From the NCBI GenBank assembly GCA_013153955.1, contig JAADDM010000056.1, positions 1-8,088 of the forward strand: a stretch of 8,088 bases of DNA, given 5' to 3'. This DNA is from Gammaproteobacteria bacterium. Lineage in GTDB: Bacteria > Pseudomonadota > Gammaproteobacteria > Thiomicrospirales > Thiomicrospiraceae. How positions within the stretch are numbered: position 1 is the first letter of the stretch; the number at the start of each line of letters is the position of its first letter. A model generated the notes under the pieces. The model ran no database searches. It was not told the DNA's origin and was given only the letters and a program-made list of their open reading frames with translations. The position numbers and the translations under genes are program-made. Of the stretch, positions 1 through 6,175 are shown piece by piece.

Positions 1-1199
1 TGCCCAGCGCCCTTATGCAAGCAGAAGATGCCGTAAAGCAACTGCATCAAGACTTAGGGGTGCTACACCACTTTGGCCTAAAAATAGTACTGGTTATGGG
101 GGCTACAGCACAAATTGATCAGGCGTTACAGGCGCAGTCTATCCCGTGGGATGTGCACCAGCAGTTTAGGATCACCACGGCTAAAATGATTCCTATCTTT
201 CAGCAGACCATTGGCGCAGTTCGCAGTCAGCTAGAGGCGACTTTCAGTCAGGCAAATGGCACACAAGCCGCCGCGCTTACCCTGACTTCTGGGAATTGGG
301 TGACAGCCCAGCCTAAAGGCGTCATTGAAGGGGTTGATTTTCAGCATACTGGCCGCCTTCGAAAAATTAACCATCAAGCCATTTCAGCCTGCCTTGAGGC
401 AAATCAAATTGCATTATTAACCCCGCTTGCCTATTCGCTAACGGGCGAAGTGTTTAACTTAAACACCCTTGAACAAGCGTGTGAAGTGGCGAATGCCATT
501 CAGGCAGACAAGCTAATGATATTTGGCAGTGACCAACACCTCAAACATCTACCAAAACAACTCAGTGCCCCCGAAATGGCAAACTGCATCGCTAAGGCTA
601 CAGACCCGGTACAAAAACGATTTTTATCCCAAGTGGCGCAAACCAATGCAACGGTCAAGCGTATTCACTTGATGAACCAGAGTGAACCTAGCTCTATACT
701 CATTGAGCTATTTACCCGTGATGGGGCTGGTACGCTTATTTTTAGAGACCGATACCACCAATTACGGACAGCAACCATTGATGATGTAGGGGGCATTTTA
801 GACCTCATCTCCCCACTGGAAGCACAAGGCATTTTGGTCAAACGCTCTCGCGAGCGTTTAGAGCTTGAAATTGAGAATTTCATCGTGGTTGAACGCGATG
901 AACATATTATTGGCTGTGCGGCACTTTACCCCGCTTCAGAAACCATGGGTGAGCTTGCCTGCTTGGCAGTCAGCCCACATTATCAAGGTCAAGAACTCGG
1001 TCTTCAACTGTTAAATAGCCTTGAGGTACATGCTAAACAGATGGGGTTAACAGGCCTGTTCTTGCTCACCACTCAAACTGAGCACTGGTTTGTAGAGCAT
1101 GGCTTTAAGGTCTCCTCTATCAACTCACTGCCAGATGCAAAGCAGCCTTTGTATAATTTACAAAGACAGTCAAAAATTCTCATTAAACCCCTCTCATAA
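1..1199 (+). CDS. argA: N-acetylglutamate synthase (amino-acid N-acetyltransferase), 5' end outside window
   Basis: ArgA transfers acetyl from acetyl-CoA to the amino group of glutamate, the first step of arginine biosynthesis, in the cytoplasm. The frame is open to the left edge: codons for P-S-A-L precede the first ATG at 15, so that ATG is internal and roughly the first 30 residues are missing (E. coli ArgA is about 443 aa). Two domains are visible: an amino-acid-kinase-like N-terminal half (nt 3 to about 740; SGNWVTAQPKGVIEGVDF, HTGRLRKI, LTGEVFNL), which in ArgA is non-catalytic and senses arginine, then a C-terminal GNAT domain (ATIDDVGGILDLISPLE, ACLAVSPHYQGQELGLQLL, LTTQTEHWFVEHGF) ending in the family's YNxQRxSK tail. 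The first visible residues PSALM fall where E. coli has GGEA, so the kinase-type glycine pair seems absent. It ends 23 bp before rnt, so the two may be cotranscribed. I am very sure of the family. Confidence 0.95.
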   Translation, partial: PSALMQAEDAVKQLHQDLGVLHHFGLKIVLVMGATAQIDQALQAQSIPWDVHQQFRITTAKMIPIFQQTIGAVRSQLEATFSQANGTQAAALTLTSGNWVTAQPKGVIEGVDFQHTGRLRKINHQAISACLEANQIALLTPLAYSLTGEVFNLNTLEQACEVANAIQADKLMIFGSDQHLKHLPKQLSAPEMANCIAKATDPVQKRFLSQVAQTNATVKRIHLMNQSEPSSILIELFTRDGAGTLIFRDRYHQLRTATIDDVGGILDLISPLEAQGILVKRSRERLELEIENFIVVERDEHIIGCAALYPASETMGELACLAVSPHYQGQELGLQLLNSLEVHAKQMGLTGLFLLTTQTEHWFVEHGFKVSSINSLPDAKQPLYNLQRQSKILIKPLS

Positions 1200-1222
1200 C
1201 CTCCCTAACCTAAAGCGAAAAA

Positions 1223-1840
1223 ATGAATAAAATCACCCAAATTAAAGACCGTTTCCGCGGCTTTTTACCCGTTGTTGTTGATGTTGAAACAGCAGGCTTC
1301 AACTGTGAAACAGATGCTCTTCTGGAAATGGCGGTTGTTATGCTACAGATGAATGCCGCAGGAAACCTAGTGAGAGGAAATACGTTTGATAAAAACATTC
1401 TGCCTTTTAAAGGCGCAAATATTGAAGCCAGCGCCTTAAAATTTATTGGGATCGATGACCCTTTCCACCCTTTTAGAGAAGCTATCTCAGAGAAAGAAGC
1501 TCTAACAGCTCTCTTTAAGCCCATTAACCACCAGTTAAAACTACATGGTTGTAGCCGTGCTATTTTAGTCGGGCACAATGCCTTTTTTGATTTAGGCTTT
1601 GTGCAAAAAGCCGCTGAACGCTGTCATATCAAGTCACCTTTTCACGAATTTAGTACCTTCGATACGGTCTCTTTATCGGGATTAGTTTACGGTGAAACGG
1701 TGCTTGCAAAGGCCGCTAGAAAGGCCGGAATGGAGTGGGACAATGAACAAGCTCACTCTGCCGTGTACGATACAGAACAGACTGCCGACCTATTCTGCAC
1801 TATTGTTAATCAATGGCCACTTTCAAAAGAGCCGTCTTAA
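1223..1840 (+). CDS. rnt: Ribonuclease T (DEDDh 3'-5' exoribonuclease)
   Basis: RNase T trims 3' ends of tRNA (the CCA end turnover), 5S and 23S rRNA and other stable RNAs, and also acts on DNA ends; it works as a homodimer. At 205 aa it is close to the E. coli length (215). All five catalytic residues are present: D20 and E22 in VVVDVETAGF, D123 in VGHNAFFDLGF, H178 and D183 in AHSAVYDTEQTA. The aromatic residues that stack on the substrate end in E. coli (F29, F77, F124) correspond to F26, F74 and F122. The residue matching E. coli E73, which helps read the terminal base, is S70 here. The ATG at 1223 is supported by alignment of the N-terminal DRFRGF block; the ribosome binding site is weak (AAAGCG, 1212-1217). 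The gene lies 23 bp after argA and is closed by hairpins in 1886-1969. Confidence 0.96.
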   Translation: MNKITQIKDRFRGFLPVVVDVETAGFNCETDALLEMAVVMLQMNAAGNLVRGNTFDKNILPFKGANIEASALKFIGIDDPFHPFREAISEKEALTALFKPINHQLKLHGCSRAILVGHNAFFDLGFVQKAAERCHIKSPFHEFSTFDTVSLSGLVYGETVLAKAARKAGMEWDNEQAHSAVYDTEQTADLFCTIVNQWPLSKEPS

Positions 1841-1885
1841 GCTTAACAGTGCTCAGAATAAATATTTGTCTAGATATTTTTCAAG

Positions 1886-1911
1886 TGAAACAACCAGATC
1901 TGGTTGTTTCA
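1886..1911. repeat. 26-bp perfect palindrome after rnt
   Basis: The half-site TGAAACAACCAGA is followed immediately by its exact reverse complement, giving a 26-bp perfect palindrome centred on AGATCT. As RNA it would fold into an 11-bp stem with a GATC loop. A T-run (1918-1924) follows on the plus strand but begins about 7 bases after the stem, so it is a poor intrinsic terminator by itself. It may be an rnt 3' end processing or terminator hairpin, or a site for a dimeric DNA-binding protein; the sequence alone does not decide. Confidence 0.75.
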
Positions 1912-1941
1912 AATAATTCTTTTTACGTTTATTACAGACAA

Positions 1942-1970
1942 TAAAAAAGGCACTTAAAGTGCCTTTTTTA
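1942..1970. terminator. Bidirectional intrinsic terminator between rnt and grxD
   Basis: The arm GGCACT (1949-1954) pairs with AGTGCC (1958-1963) around the 3-base loop TAA. The stem is flanked by six A on the left (1943-1948) and six T on the right (1964-1969), so it ends in a U-tract when read from either strand. It sits between convergent genes: 102 bp after the rnt stop and 42 bp after the grxD stop. This is the textbook shape of a shared terminator. Confidence 0.92.
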
Positions 1971-2011
1971 GGGAGACTTAATCTTAAATCTAGCCTTTTA
2001 GCTAAATTATT

Positions 2012-2365
2012 TTATTCAGCGCTCTGCTTTGCATTTGCTTCAGCCATCATCGTTTTTAACTCACCTGACTCGGCAAGTTCAAGCGTAATATCACAGCCAC
2101 CTTGTAACTCTCCACCAATATACAGCTGTGGAAAAGTAGGCCAATCTTGATACTTAGGAAGGTGCTCAAAAATTGTTGCATCCGCCAAGATGTTCACAAA
2201 AGCAAACTTTTCGCCTGTCTCAGCTAACGCCTGTGCTGCACGACTTGAAAAGCCGCAAGAAGGCATTTGAGGCGTACCTTTCATATAAATAACCACAGGG
2301 TTATTGGTTACTTGGCCATGGATTCTTTCTAATGTTTCTGTCACAACAGGATCTTGATTTTCCAT
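2012..2365 (-). CDS. grxD: Monothiol (CGFS) glutaredoxin, Grx4/GrxD type
   Basis: Grx4-type proteins bind a [2Fe-2S] cluster between two monomers with glutathione and, often with BolA proteins, carry or sense Fe-S clusters in the cytoplasm; they have little classical reductase activity. The 117-aa length is normal. Visible signatures are K29 in VIYMKGTPQMPSCGFS, the CGFS active site (C37-S40), the WPTFPQLY block (75-82, cis-proline P79) and the glutathione-binding GGCD (89-92). The start ATG (complement of 2363-2365) has a good ribosome binding site, AAGGA, about 7 bases upstream. It shares a strand with the upstream asnO-like gene but is 118 bp from it, with no obvious terminator between them, so read-through is possible. 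It ends at the shared terminator at 1942-1970. Confidence 0.96.
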   Translation of the reverse strand: MENQDPVVTETLERIHGQVTNNPVVIYMKGTPQMPSCGFSSRAAQALAETGEKFAFVNILADATIFEHLPKYQDWPTFPQLYIGGELQGGCDITLELAESGELKTMMAEANAKQSAE

Positions 2366-2483
2366 CTTACTTCCTTACTCTACATTGTCTAATTATTTAA
2401 TCCCGACTATTTTACTAGGTTATAGCCGATAAATATAGCGTTTTTGCCTAAGTATTTACTTCAGAAAAATTAATTAACCCTTA

Positions 2484-4307
2484 TTAAATCGTCTTATCAA
2501 CATGCTTCTGTAACCAAAACTCTAACAGCGCTGCGTGCCATAACTTGCTCCCTTGAATCGCTGTAAAGCTCTCTGGTGCTTCTGGATTTTTAAGTAGCTC
2601 TGCAAGCTTATCTTCATTAAACAGCCCTCGTGCTTTGGCTGCAGGTGAGGTCAGTAAGGTCTTCATGTACTCAAAGAACTCTCCGCGTACATATTTAAGG
2701 GCTGGCATTGGAAACGCTACCTTAGGACGGTCTATAATTTCATCAGGCACAATGCCCCGCGCAATCTCTTTAAGCACATGCTTGCCGTCATTCAATACTT
2801 TAAGCTCAGCCGGTGCGGCCATCGCTGTTTCAACCAACTTGTGGTCTAAGAAAGGTACCCTTGCTTCAAGCCCCCACGCCATGGTCATGTTATCCACCCG
2901 CTTAACAGGATCGTCCACAATCAAAGTGGTTACGTCAAATCGAAGCACCTGATCTAAAAAATTATCAGCTCCAACATCGGTCAGAGCATCGCCCACTAAA
3001 GTCGAAGTAACATCACTCACGTGATACTTAGGATTAATCACTTCAAGCCACTCATTGTGAGACCTATCAAAATAGTGAGGTGCAAAGGCTGCTACCGCTG
3101 CTTGGGGCGTTGAGACATCTTGGCTCAGCCCCGCCTGATACATCTTAGGGTACCAAGAGTAACCGCCAAACACTTCATCGGCACCTTGCCCCGACATCAC
3201 TACCTTCACTTTCTCTGATACTTTCTCTGAAAGCAGATAGAACGCTATTGCATCCTGACCCACCATTGGTTCTGACATCGCTTCAACCGCCTCATGCAGT
3301 CTAGGAAGCACCTCTTTATTAGAGATCAGGTACTGCTGGTGATCTGTCTGATAGCGTTCGACAATTAAATCGGAATATTCAAACTCATTACCTTTCTCTT
3401 CAGGCGCATCTTCAAAGCCAATCGAGAAGGTTTTAATATTTTCAACCCCCGCCTCTGCCAGCATGGCCACCAATAGGCTAGAATCTAATCCGCCCGACAA
3501 CAATACGCCAACGGGCACATCTGCTGCCGTTAAACGCTTATGAACTGCCTCTTTTAAGCGTTTATGAATGGTCTCAATCCAAGCCTTATCGGTCACGGGT
3601 ATCGGTGCACCATGAAGTGTTTCACTCGCAGTGGCTTCTAAGTGCCAATAGCGTTTTTTATACATTTGTCCATCGGGATTAATCACCATCCAATAACCGG
3701 GCTCTAATTTTTTTACCCCGTTTAAAATGGTATTAGGTGCAGGAATGACCGCATGAAGTGTTAACTGATGGTGTAAGCCAACTGGATCAACGGATGTATC
3801 AATATTAGGCTGTGTTAACAGTGCCTGTGTATTGGAGGCAAACATAATCCCGCCTTCAACAGGAGCGTAATAGAGCGGTTTAATGCCCATTCTATCGCGC
3901 GCCATCAGTAGCTGTTGCTGATCATCATCCCAGATAGCAAAGGCAAACATGCCCTCAAAACGCTGTACACACTCCATGCCCCACTGCCGATAACTCTTTA
4001 AAATCACTTCGGTATCTGAGTGTGTTTGAAACACCTGACCAAGCGCTTCAAGTTCAACTTTTAACGCCTGATAATTGTAGATACAACCATTAAATACCAG
4101 AGAAAGCTCTTTATCCAGCATGGGCTGATGACCAGCATCACTTAAATCAATAATCGACAGACGACGATGACCAAGCCCTATCCCCTCTTGCAACCAGAGT
4201 CCACTATCATCAGGCCCCCGTTTTTCCATCTCTTTTAACATCGGTGTTAGGCGCTCTGCGCTGGCGTGTTCACCATTCCAATACATCTCACCACAAATTC
4301 CACACAT
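2484..4307 (-). CDS. asnO: Asparagine-synthase family, probable N-acetylglutaminylglutamine amidotransferase
   Basis: AsnO amidates N-acetylglutaminylglutamine using glutamine and ATP, giving NAGGN, a compatible solute in osmotic stress. Domains: an N-terminal glutaminase (about 1-200) with nucleophile C2 in MCGIC and R49, N73, G74, D98 of the glutamine pocket; a C-terminal ATP-pyrophosphatase domain (about 240-600) with the PP-loop SGGLDSS (271-277) and SGQGADEVFGGY. It differs from ordinary AsnB where the NAGGN family differs: FNGCIYNY (C75 where AsnB has Glu), HAVIPAPNTIL (185-195), FSIGFEDAPEEKGNEFEYSDLI, MSEPMVGQDAIAFYLLS and DDPVKRVDNMTMAWGLEAR. These are family resemblances from memory, not a search. 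At 607 aa the length fits. MCGIC fixes the start, since C2 must become N-terminal; the ribosome binding site is weak. The usual partner ngg (GNAT/ATP-grasp ligase) is not in the window. Plain asparagine synthetase is the alternative. Confidence 0.86.
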   Translation of the reverse strand: MCGICGEMYWNGEHASAERLTPMLKEMEKRGPDDSGLWLQEGIGLGHRRLSIIDLSDAGHQPMLDKELSLVFNGCIYNYQALKVELEALGQVFQTHSDTEVILKSYRQWGMECVQRFEGMFAFAIWDDDQQQLLMARDRMGIKPLYYAPVEGGIMFASNTQALLTQPNIDTSVDPVGLHHQLTLHAVIPAPNTILNGVKKLEPGYWMVINPDGQMYKKRYWHLEATASETLHGAPIPVTDKAWIETIHKRLKEAVHKRLTAADVPVGVLLSGGLDSSLLVAMLAEAGVENIKTFSIGFEDAPEEKGNEFEYSDLIVERYQTDHQQYLISNKEVLPRLHEAVEAMSEPMVGQDAIAFYLLSEKVSEKVKVVMSGQGADEVFGGYSWYPKMYQAGLSQDVSTPQAAVAAFAPHYFDRSHNEWLEVINPKYHVSDVTSTLVGDALTDVGADNFLDQVLRFDVTTLIVDDPVKRVDNMTMAWGLEARVPFLDHKLVETAMAAPAELKVLNDGKHVLKEIARGIVPDEIIDRPKVAFPMPALKYVRGEFFEYMKTLLTSPAAKARGLFNEDKLAELLKNPEAPESFTAIQGSKLWHAALLEFWLQKHVDKTI

Positions 4308-4347
4308 AACGCGCTACACCGTTTAATCATTAATTGAAGAGAGGCCT

Positions 4348-4376
4348 ATTTTAACTGTTTATCGTGTTAATTCTAA
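4348..4376 (-). promoter_or_regulatory. Candidate sigma-70 promoter for the asnO-like gene
   Basis: Read on the minus strand, TAAAAT (4348-4353) resembles a -10 box and lies 17 bp from TTAGAA (4371-4376), a weak 3-of-6 match to -35. Transcription would begin about 30-35 bases before the ATG. Weak, because AT-rich DNA gives such matches by chance. Confidence 0.3.
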
Positions 4377-4523
4377 CTTTAAAGTGAACTCTTGAATAGA
4401 TTAGCTCGCTCCAAACCCATTCATTTTTATAAAGCCATTTTAAATTAACCCAAGCTATTTTTTAAGCGGCAACCACCGCCTCTTTATTTTTAGCGAAAGC
4501 CGAGATAACGCCACCAGAAGAGG

Positions 4524-4532
4524 TGATACAAT
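4524..4532 (+). promoter_or_regulatory. Candidate extended -10 promoter for the hydrolase operon
   Basis: TGATACAAT fits the extended -10 pattern TGnTATAAT with one mismatch. The sequence 17 bp upstream (GATAAC, 4504-4509) is not a good -35, as is common for extended -10 promoters. It would start transcription near 4539, about 28 bases before the ATG, leaving room for the AAAGAGG ribosome binding site (4555-4561). Confidence 0.45.
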
Positions 4533-4566
4533 ACGAAAAACGAATTGATTTTTTAAAGAGGTTAAA

Positions 4567-5442
4567 ATGAAAGTGTCACCGTTAAAATCTATTATCTTAC
4601 TGAGTCTCTTAACCCTATTTATCAACGGCCCTGTTCAAGCTGAAAATATTACTCTAAACGTCCCCCATTCAAACTTAAAGGCTGATGCTGAATATGTTGC
4701 GGGAGATGCCGACAAATCGGCCGTCTTAATTCTTCATGGTTTTTTAACGACGAACCGATTTCATACGGTCATTTCAATGGCCAGAGCCTTACAAGATGAG
4801 GGCTACACGACCCTTGCTCCCACCTTAACGTTGAACATATCTAAACGCCAAAAAGCAATTAAGTGTAATGCCATTCATACTCATAGCCTAGAAGATGACA
4901 TTATCGAAATTAAAGCGTGGATAAAATGGCTGCATAACAAAGGTTATCAAAAGGTCACGTTGCTTGGTCACTCCAGTGGCAGCCAAGAACTGCTTGCAAC
5001 CCTACTAACCGATACAGAAGACCTAAATATTAATGGCGCTATTTTTACCAGTCTATTTTATTTAAACGGAGAGGAGCTTGGCATCTCTAAACAAGATATT
5101 GAATCAGCGACACAAGCTGTCTCTAAAGGGCTTACTCGCCCATCAAAATATAGTTTTTTGTTTTGTAAAAACAACTATTACTCCACGCCAAACAGTTTTT
5201 TATCTTATTTAAAACTAGACCGTCAGTACGTTACAGAAGCCCTTGATAAACTGACCATTCCGAGCTACACCATCATGGGATCAGCCGATCAACGTTACCA
5301 AAGTGTTGGCCAAAACTGGCTTGAAGTCCTTGAAAAAAGTAAAACTCATCTAATTATGGTCGAAGGGGCAAATCACTTTTTCTCAAGTGAGCATGAATTT
5401 GATTTACAAGACCATATCATCGACATCGTTAACACGCTCTAA
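4567..5442 (+). CDS. Secreted alpha/beta hydrolase, substrate unknown
   Basis: A 291-aa serine hydrolase of the alpha/beta fold, probably periplasmic. Residues 1-25 look like a Sec signal peptide (K2, K7, hydrophobic core 9-19, cleavage after VQA at 25); there is no lipobox cysteine. The fold is shown by HGF (57-59, oxyanion loop), the nucleophile elbow GHSSG (134-138, S136), a likely acid D241 in GSADQRY and H270 in GANHFF, giving a complete Ser-Asp-His triad. The processed protein has just two cysteines, C100 and C200, which could form a disulfide in the periplasm. It could be an esterase, lipase, thioesterase or peptidase; nothing fixes the substrate. AAAGAGG precedes the ATG by about 5 bases. 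The gene ends 19 bp before the sensor gene, so the two are probably cotranscribed. Confidence 0.85.
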   Translation: MKVSPLKSIILLSLLTLFINGPVQAENITLNVPHSNLKADAEYVAGDADKSAVLILHGFLTTNRFHTVISMARALQDEGYTTLAPTLTLNISKRQKAIKCNAIHTHSLEDDIIEIKAWIKWLHNKGYQKVTLLGHSSGSQELLATLLTDTEDLNINGAIFTSLFYLNGEELGISKQDIESATQAVSKGLTRPSKYSFLFCKNNYYSTPNSFLSYLKLDRQYVTEALDKLTIPSYTIMGSADQRYQSVGQNWLEVLEKSKTHLIMVEGANHFFSSEHEFDLQDHIIDIVNTL

Positions 5443-5461
5443 CGAATAGCAGGACTCCTTT

Positions 5462-6154
5462 GTGCGCTTACAAAAAGTATTAACACAGCCCATTAATGTT
5501 TACTTTGTCACCTTTTTGGTGACAGGGGTATTTATTTTACTTTTCTTAATTTGGTCTCTCTATTCTCAGAGCCAAAATATTCAACAAACCGTTATTGAAA
5601 AGTCTTTTTCTCAGGCACAGGAGGAGTTTACAAACAACTTTAACGCCTCAATCAACCATTTAACTTTAGAACTCAAAACACTTTCAGAGTGGGATGAAGT
5701 TCACCAACAACTCCAAGATCCTAGCTACTATTTCTTTTGGCATAATGAACGTTTAAAAGAGAGCGTTTTATTTAAAAAGAACTATGAACAGATCGAACTA
5801 TACAATGCTGATAAAAAGCGTCTTATTCCAATACAAACAGATGCGTCACAGACCTTAGTCGAGCTTCCACCAGAGATTCAAACACTCGAACCCAAGGTTA
5901 TCATTCTGAGTGCAACAGAAGCACACCTCATCCTATTTCAGACCGTATTAGACCGAGAAGATCAACAGATTATTGGCTACATTGGTGCGTCAATAGACCT
6001 GCTGTCGTTCTTAATTCAAAACAATGATTTTACCTATGTAAACAAATCAACGATTCAGTTTTCTAAACTCGGTGAAGTCTCTTTAAAAACAGCTTTATCA
6101 TATATTCATTATGAGCCTGTTGCTAACCAACAACAGATTATTTATGGAGCTTAA
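5462..6154 (+). CDS. N-terminal part of a split cyclic-di-GMP sensor enzyme: TM1 plus CHASE4-like sensor
   Basis: This 230-aa reading frame holds one membrane segment (about residues 13-34, VYFVTFLVTGVFILLFLIW) and a periplasmic domain (about 35-225) that resembles CHASE4: LSEWDEVHQQLQDPSYYFFWHNERL followed by a D-x-x-x-x-R-L-I strand (YNADKKRLI) and IIGYIGASIDL. CHASE4 domains sense unknown small ligands. The start is GTG at 5462, supported by AGGA at 5451-5454 seven bases upstream. It stops at 6152-6154, exactly where a second membrane segment would be due; that segment is found at once in the next frame. The stop therefore looks like the product of a one-base loss and the frame is the first part of one gene with 6175-7734. 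If the break is real, this fragment alone would be a membrane-anchored sensor with no output domain. Confidence 0.8.
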   Translation: MRLQKVLTQPINVYFVTFLVTGVFILLFLIWSLYSQSQNIQQTVIEKSFSQAQEEFTNNFNASINHLTLELKTLSEWDEVHQQLQDPSYYFFWHNERLKESVLFKKNYEQIELYNADKKRLIPIQTDASQTLVELPPEIQTLEPKVIILSATEAHLILFQTVLDREDQQIIGYIGASIDLLSFLIQNNDFTYVNKSTIQFSKLGEVSLKTALSYIHYEPVANQQQIIYGA

Positions 6155-6175
6155 TACAAGACTTTATTGTCAAAA
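6127..6175 (+). other. Frameshift junction inside the sensor GGDEF-EAL gene
   Basis: The upstream frame ends ...QQIIYGA-stop (TAA at 6152-6154). The downstream frame is open from 6127 and reads LIQDFIVKMIALLLI from 6151, straight into a membrane helix. A -1 shift after GCT (6149-6151), or one extra T in CTTAA (6150-6154), would join them as IIYGA-LIQDFIVKM with domain order intact. No X-XXY-YYZ slippery heptamer is visible in the 28-bp overlap of the two frames, and ATG 6175 has no ribosome binding site nearby (nearest GGAG is 25 bases upstream). A base lost in the strain or in the assembly is the simplest reading. Confidence 0.75.

Larger units (their letters stand above)
4308..4566. other. 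Divergent intergenic region between asnO-like and hydrolase genes
   Basis: No convincing gene lies in these 259 bp. The stretch is AT-rich and serves two divergent genes, so promoters for both are expected. Besides the two candidate promoters listed separately, I see only a 4-bp stem (GCGG 4466-4469 with CCGC 4476-4479) followed by a T-rich stretch, too short to call a terminator. Confidence 0.7.

Noticed and set aside
842..855. Inverted repeat CGCTC-TCGC-GAGCG inside argA
   Set aside because: It encodes the conserved RSRER block of ArgA, so the symmetry follows from arginine codons.
665..883. Minus-strand ORF of 72 codons within argA
   Set aside because: It lies fully inside the well-supported argA frame and its product is low-complexity with no recognisable motif.
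1210..1578. Minus-strand ORF of 122 codons opposite rnt
   Set aside because: Antisense shadow of the conserved RNase T frame; no ribosome binding site or family likeness.
1692..1916. Plus-strand ORF of 74 codons overlapping the rnt end
   Set aside because: Out-of-frame reading of RNase T codons that runs on into the palindrome; composition unlike a protein.
2419..2461. Possible minus-strand -10 boxes (TATAAC, TATATT) upstream of grxD
   Set aside because: No -35 at suitable spacing; AT-rich DNA gives these by chance.
2635..2952. Plus-strand ORF of 105 codons opposite the asnO-like gene
   Set aside because: Antisense shadow of strongly conserved synthetase-domain codons.
4466..4490. Short GC stem followed by T-rich DNA upstream of the hydrolase
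   Set aside because: Only 4 bp of stem with a 6-base loop and a broken T-run; too weak for a terminator or attenuator.
6127..6154. Programmed -1 ribosomal frameshift site
   Set aside because: The frame overlap has no canonical slippery heptamer and I see no strong downstream stem-loop; a simple base loss explains the break better.
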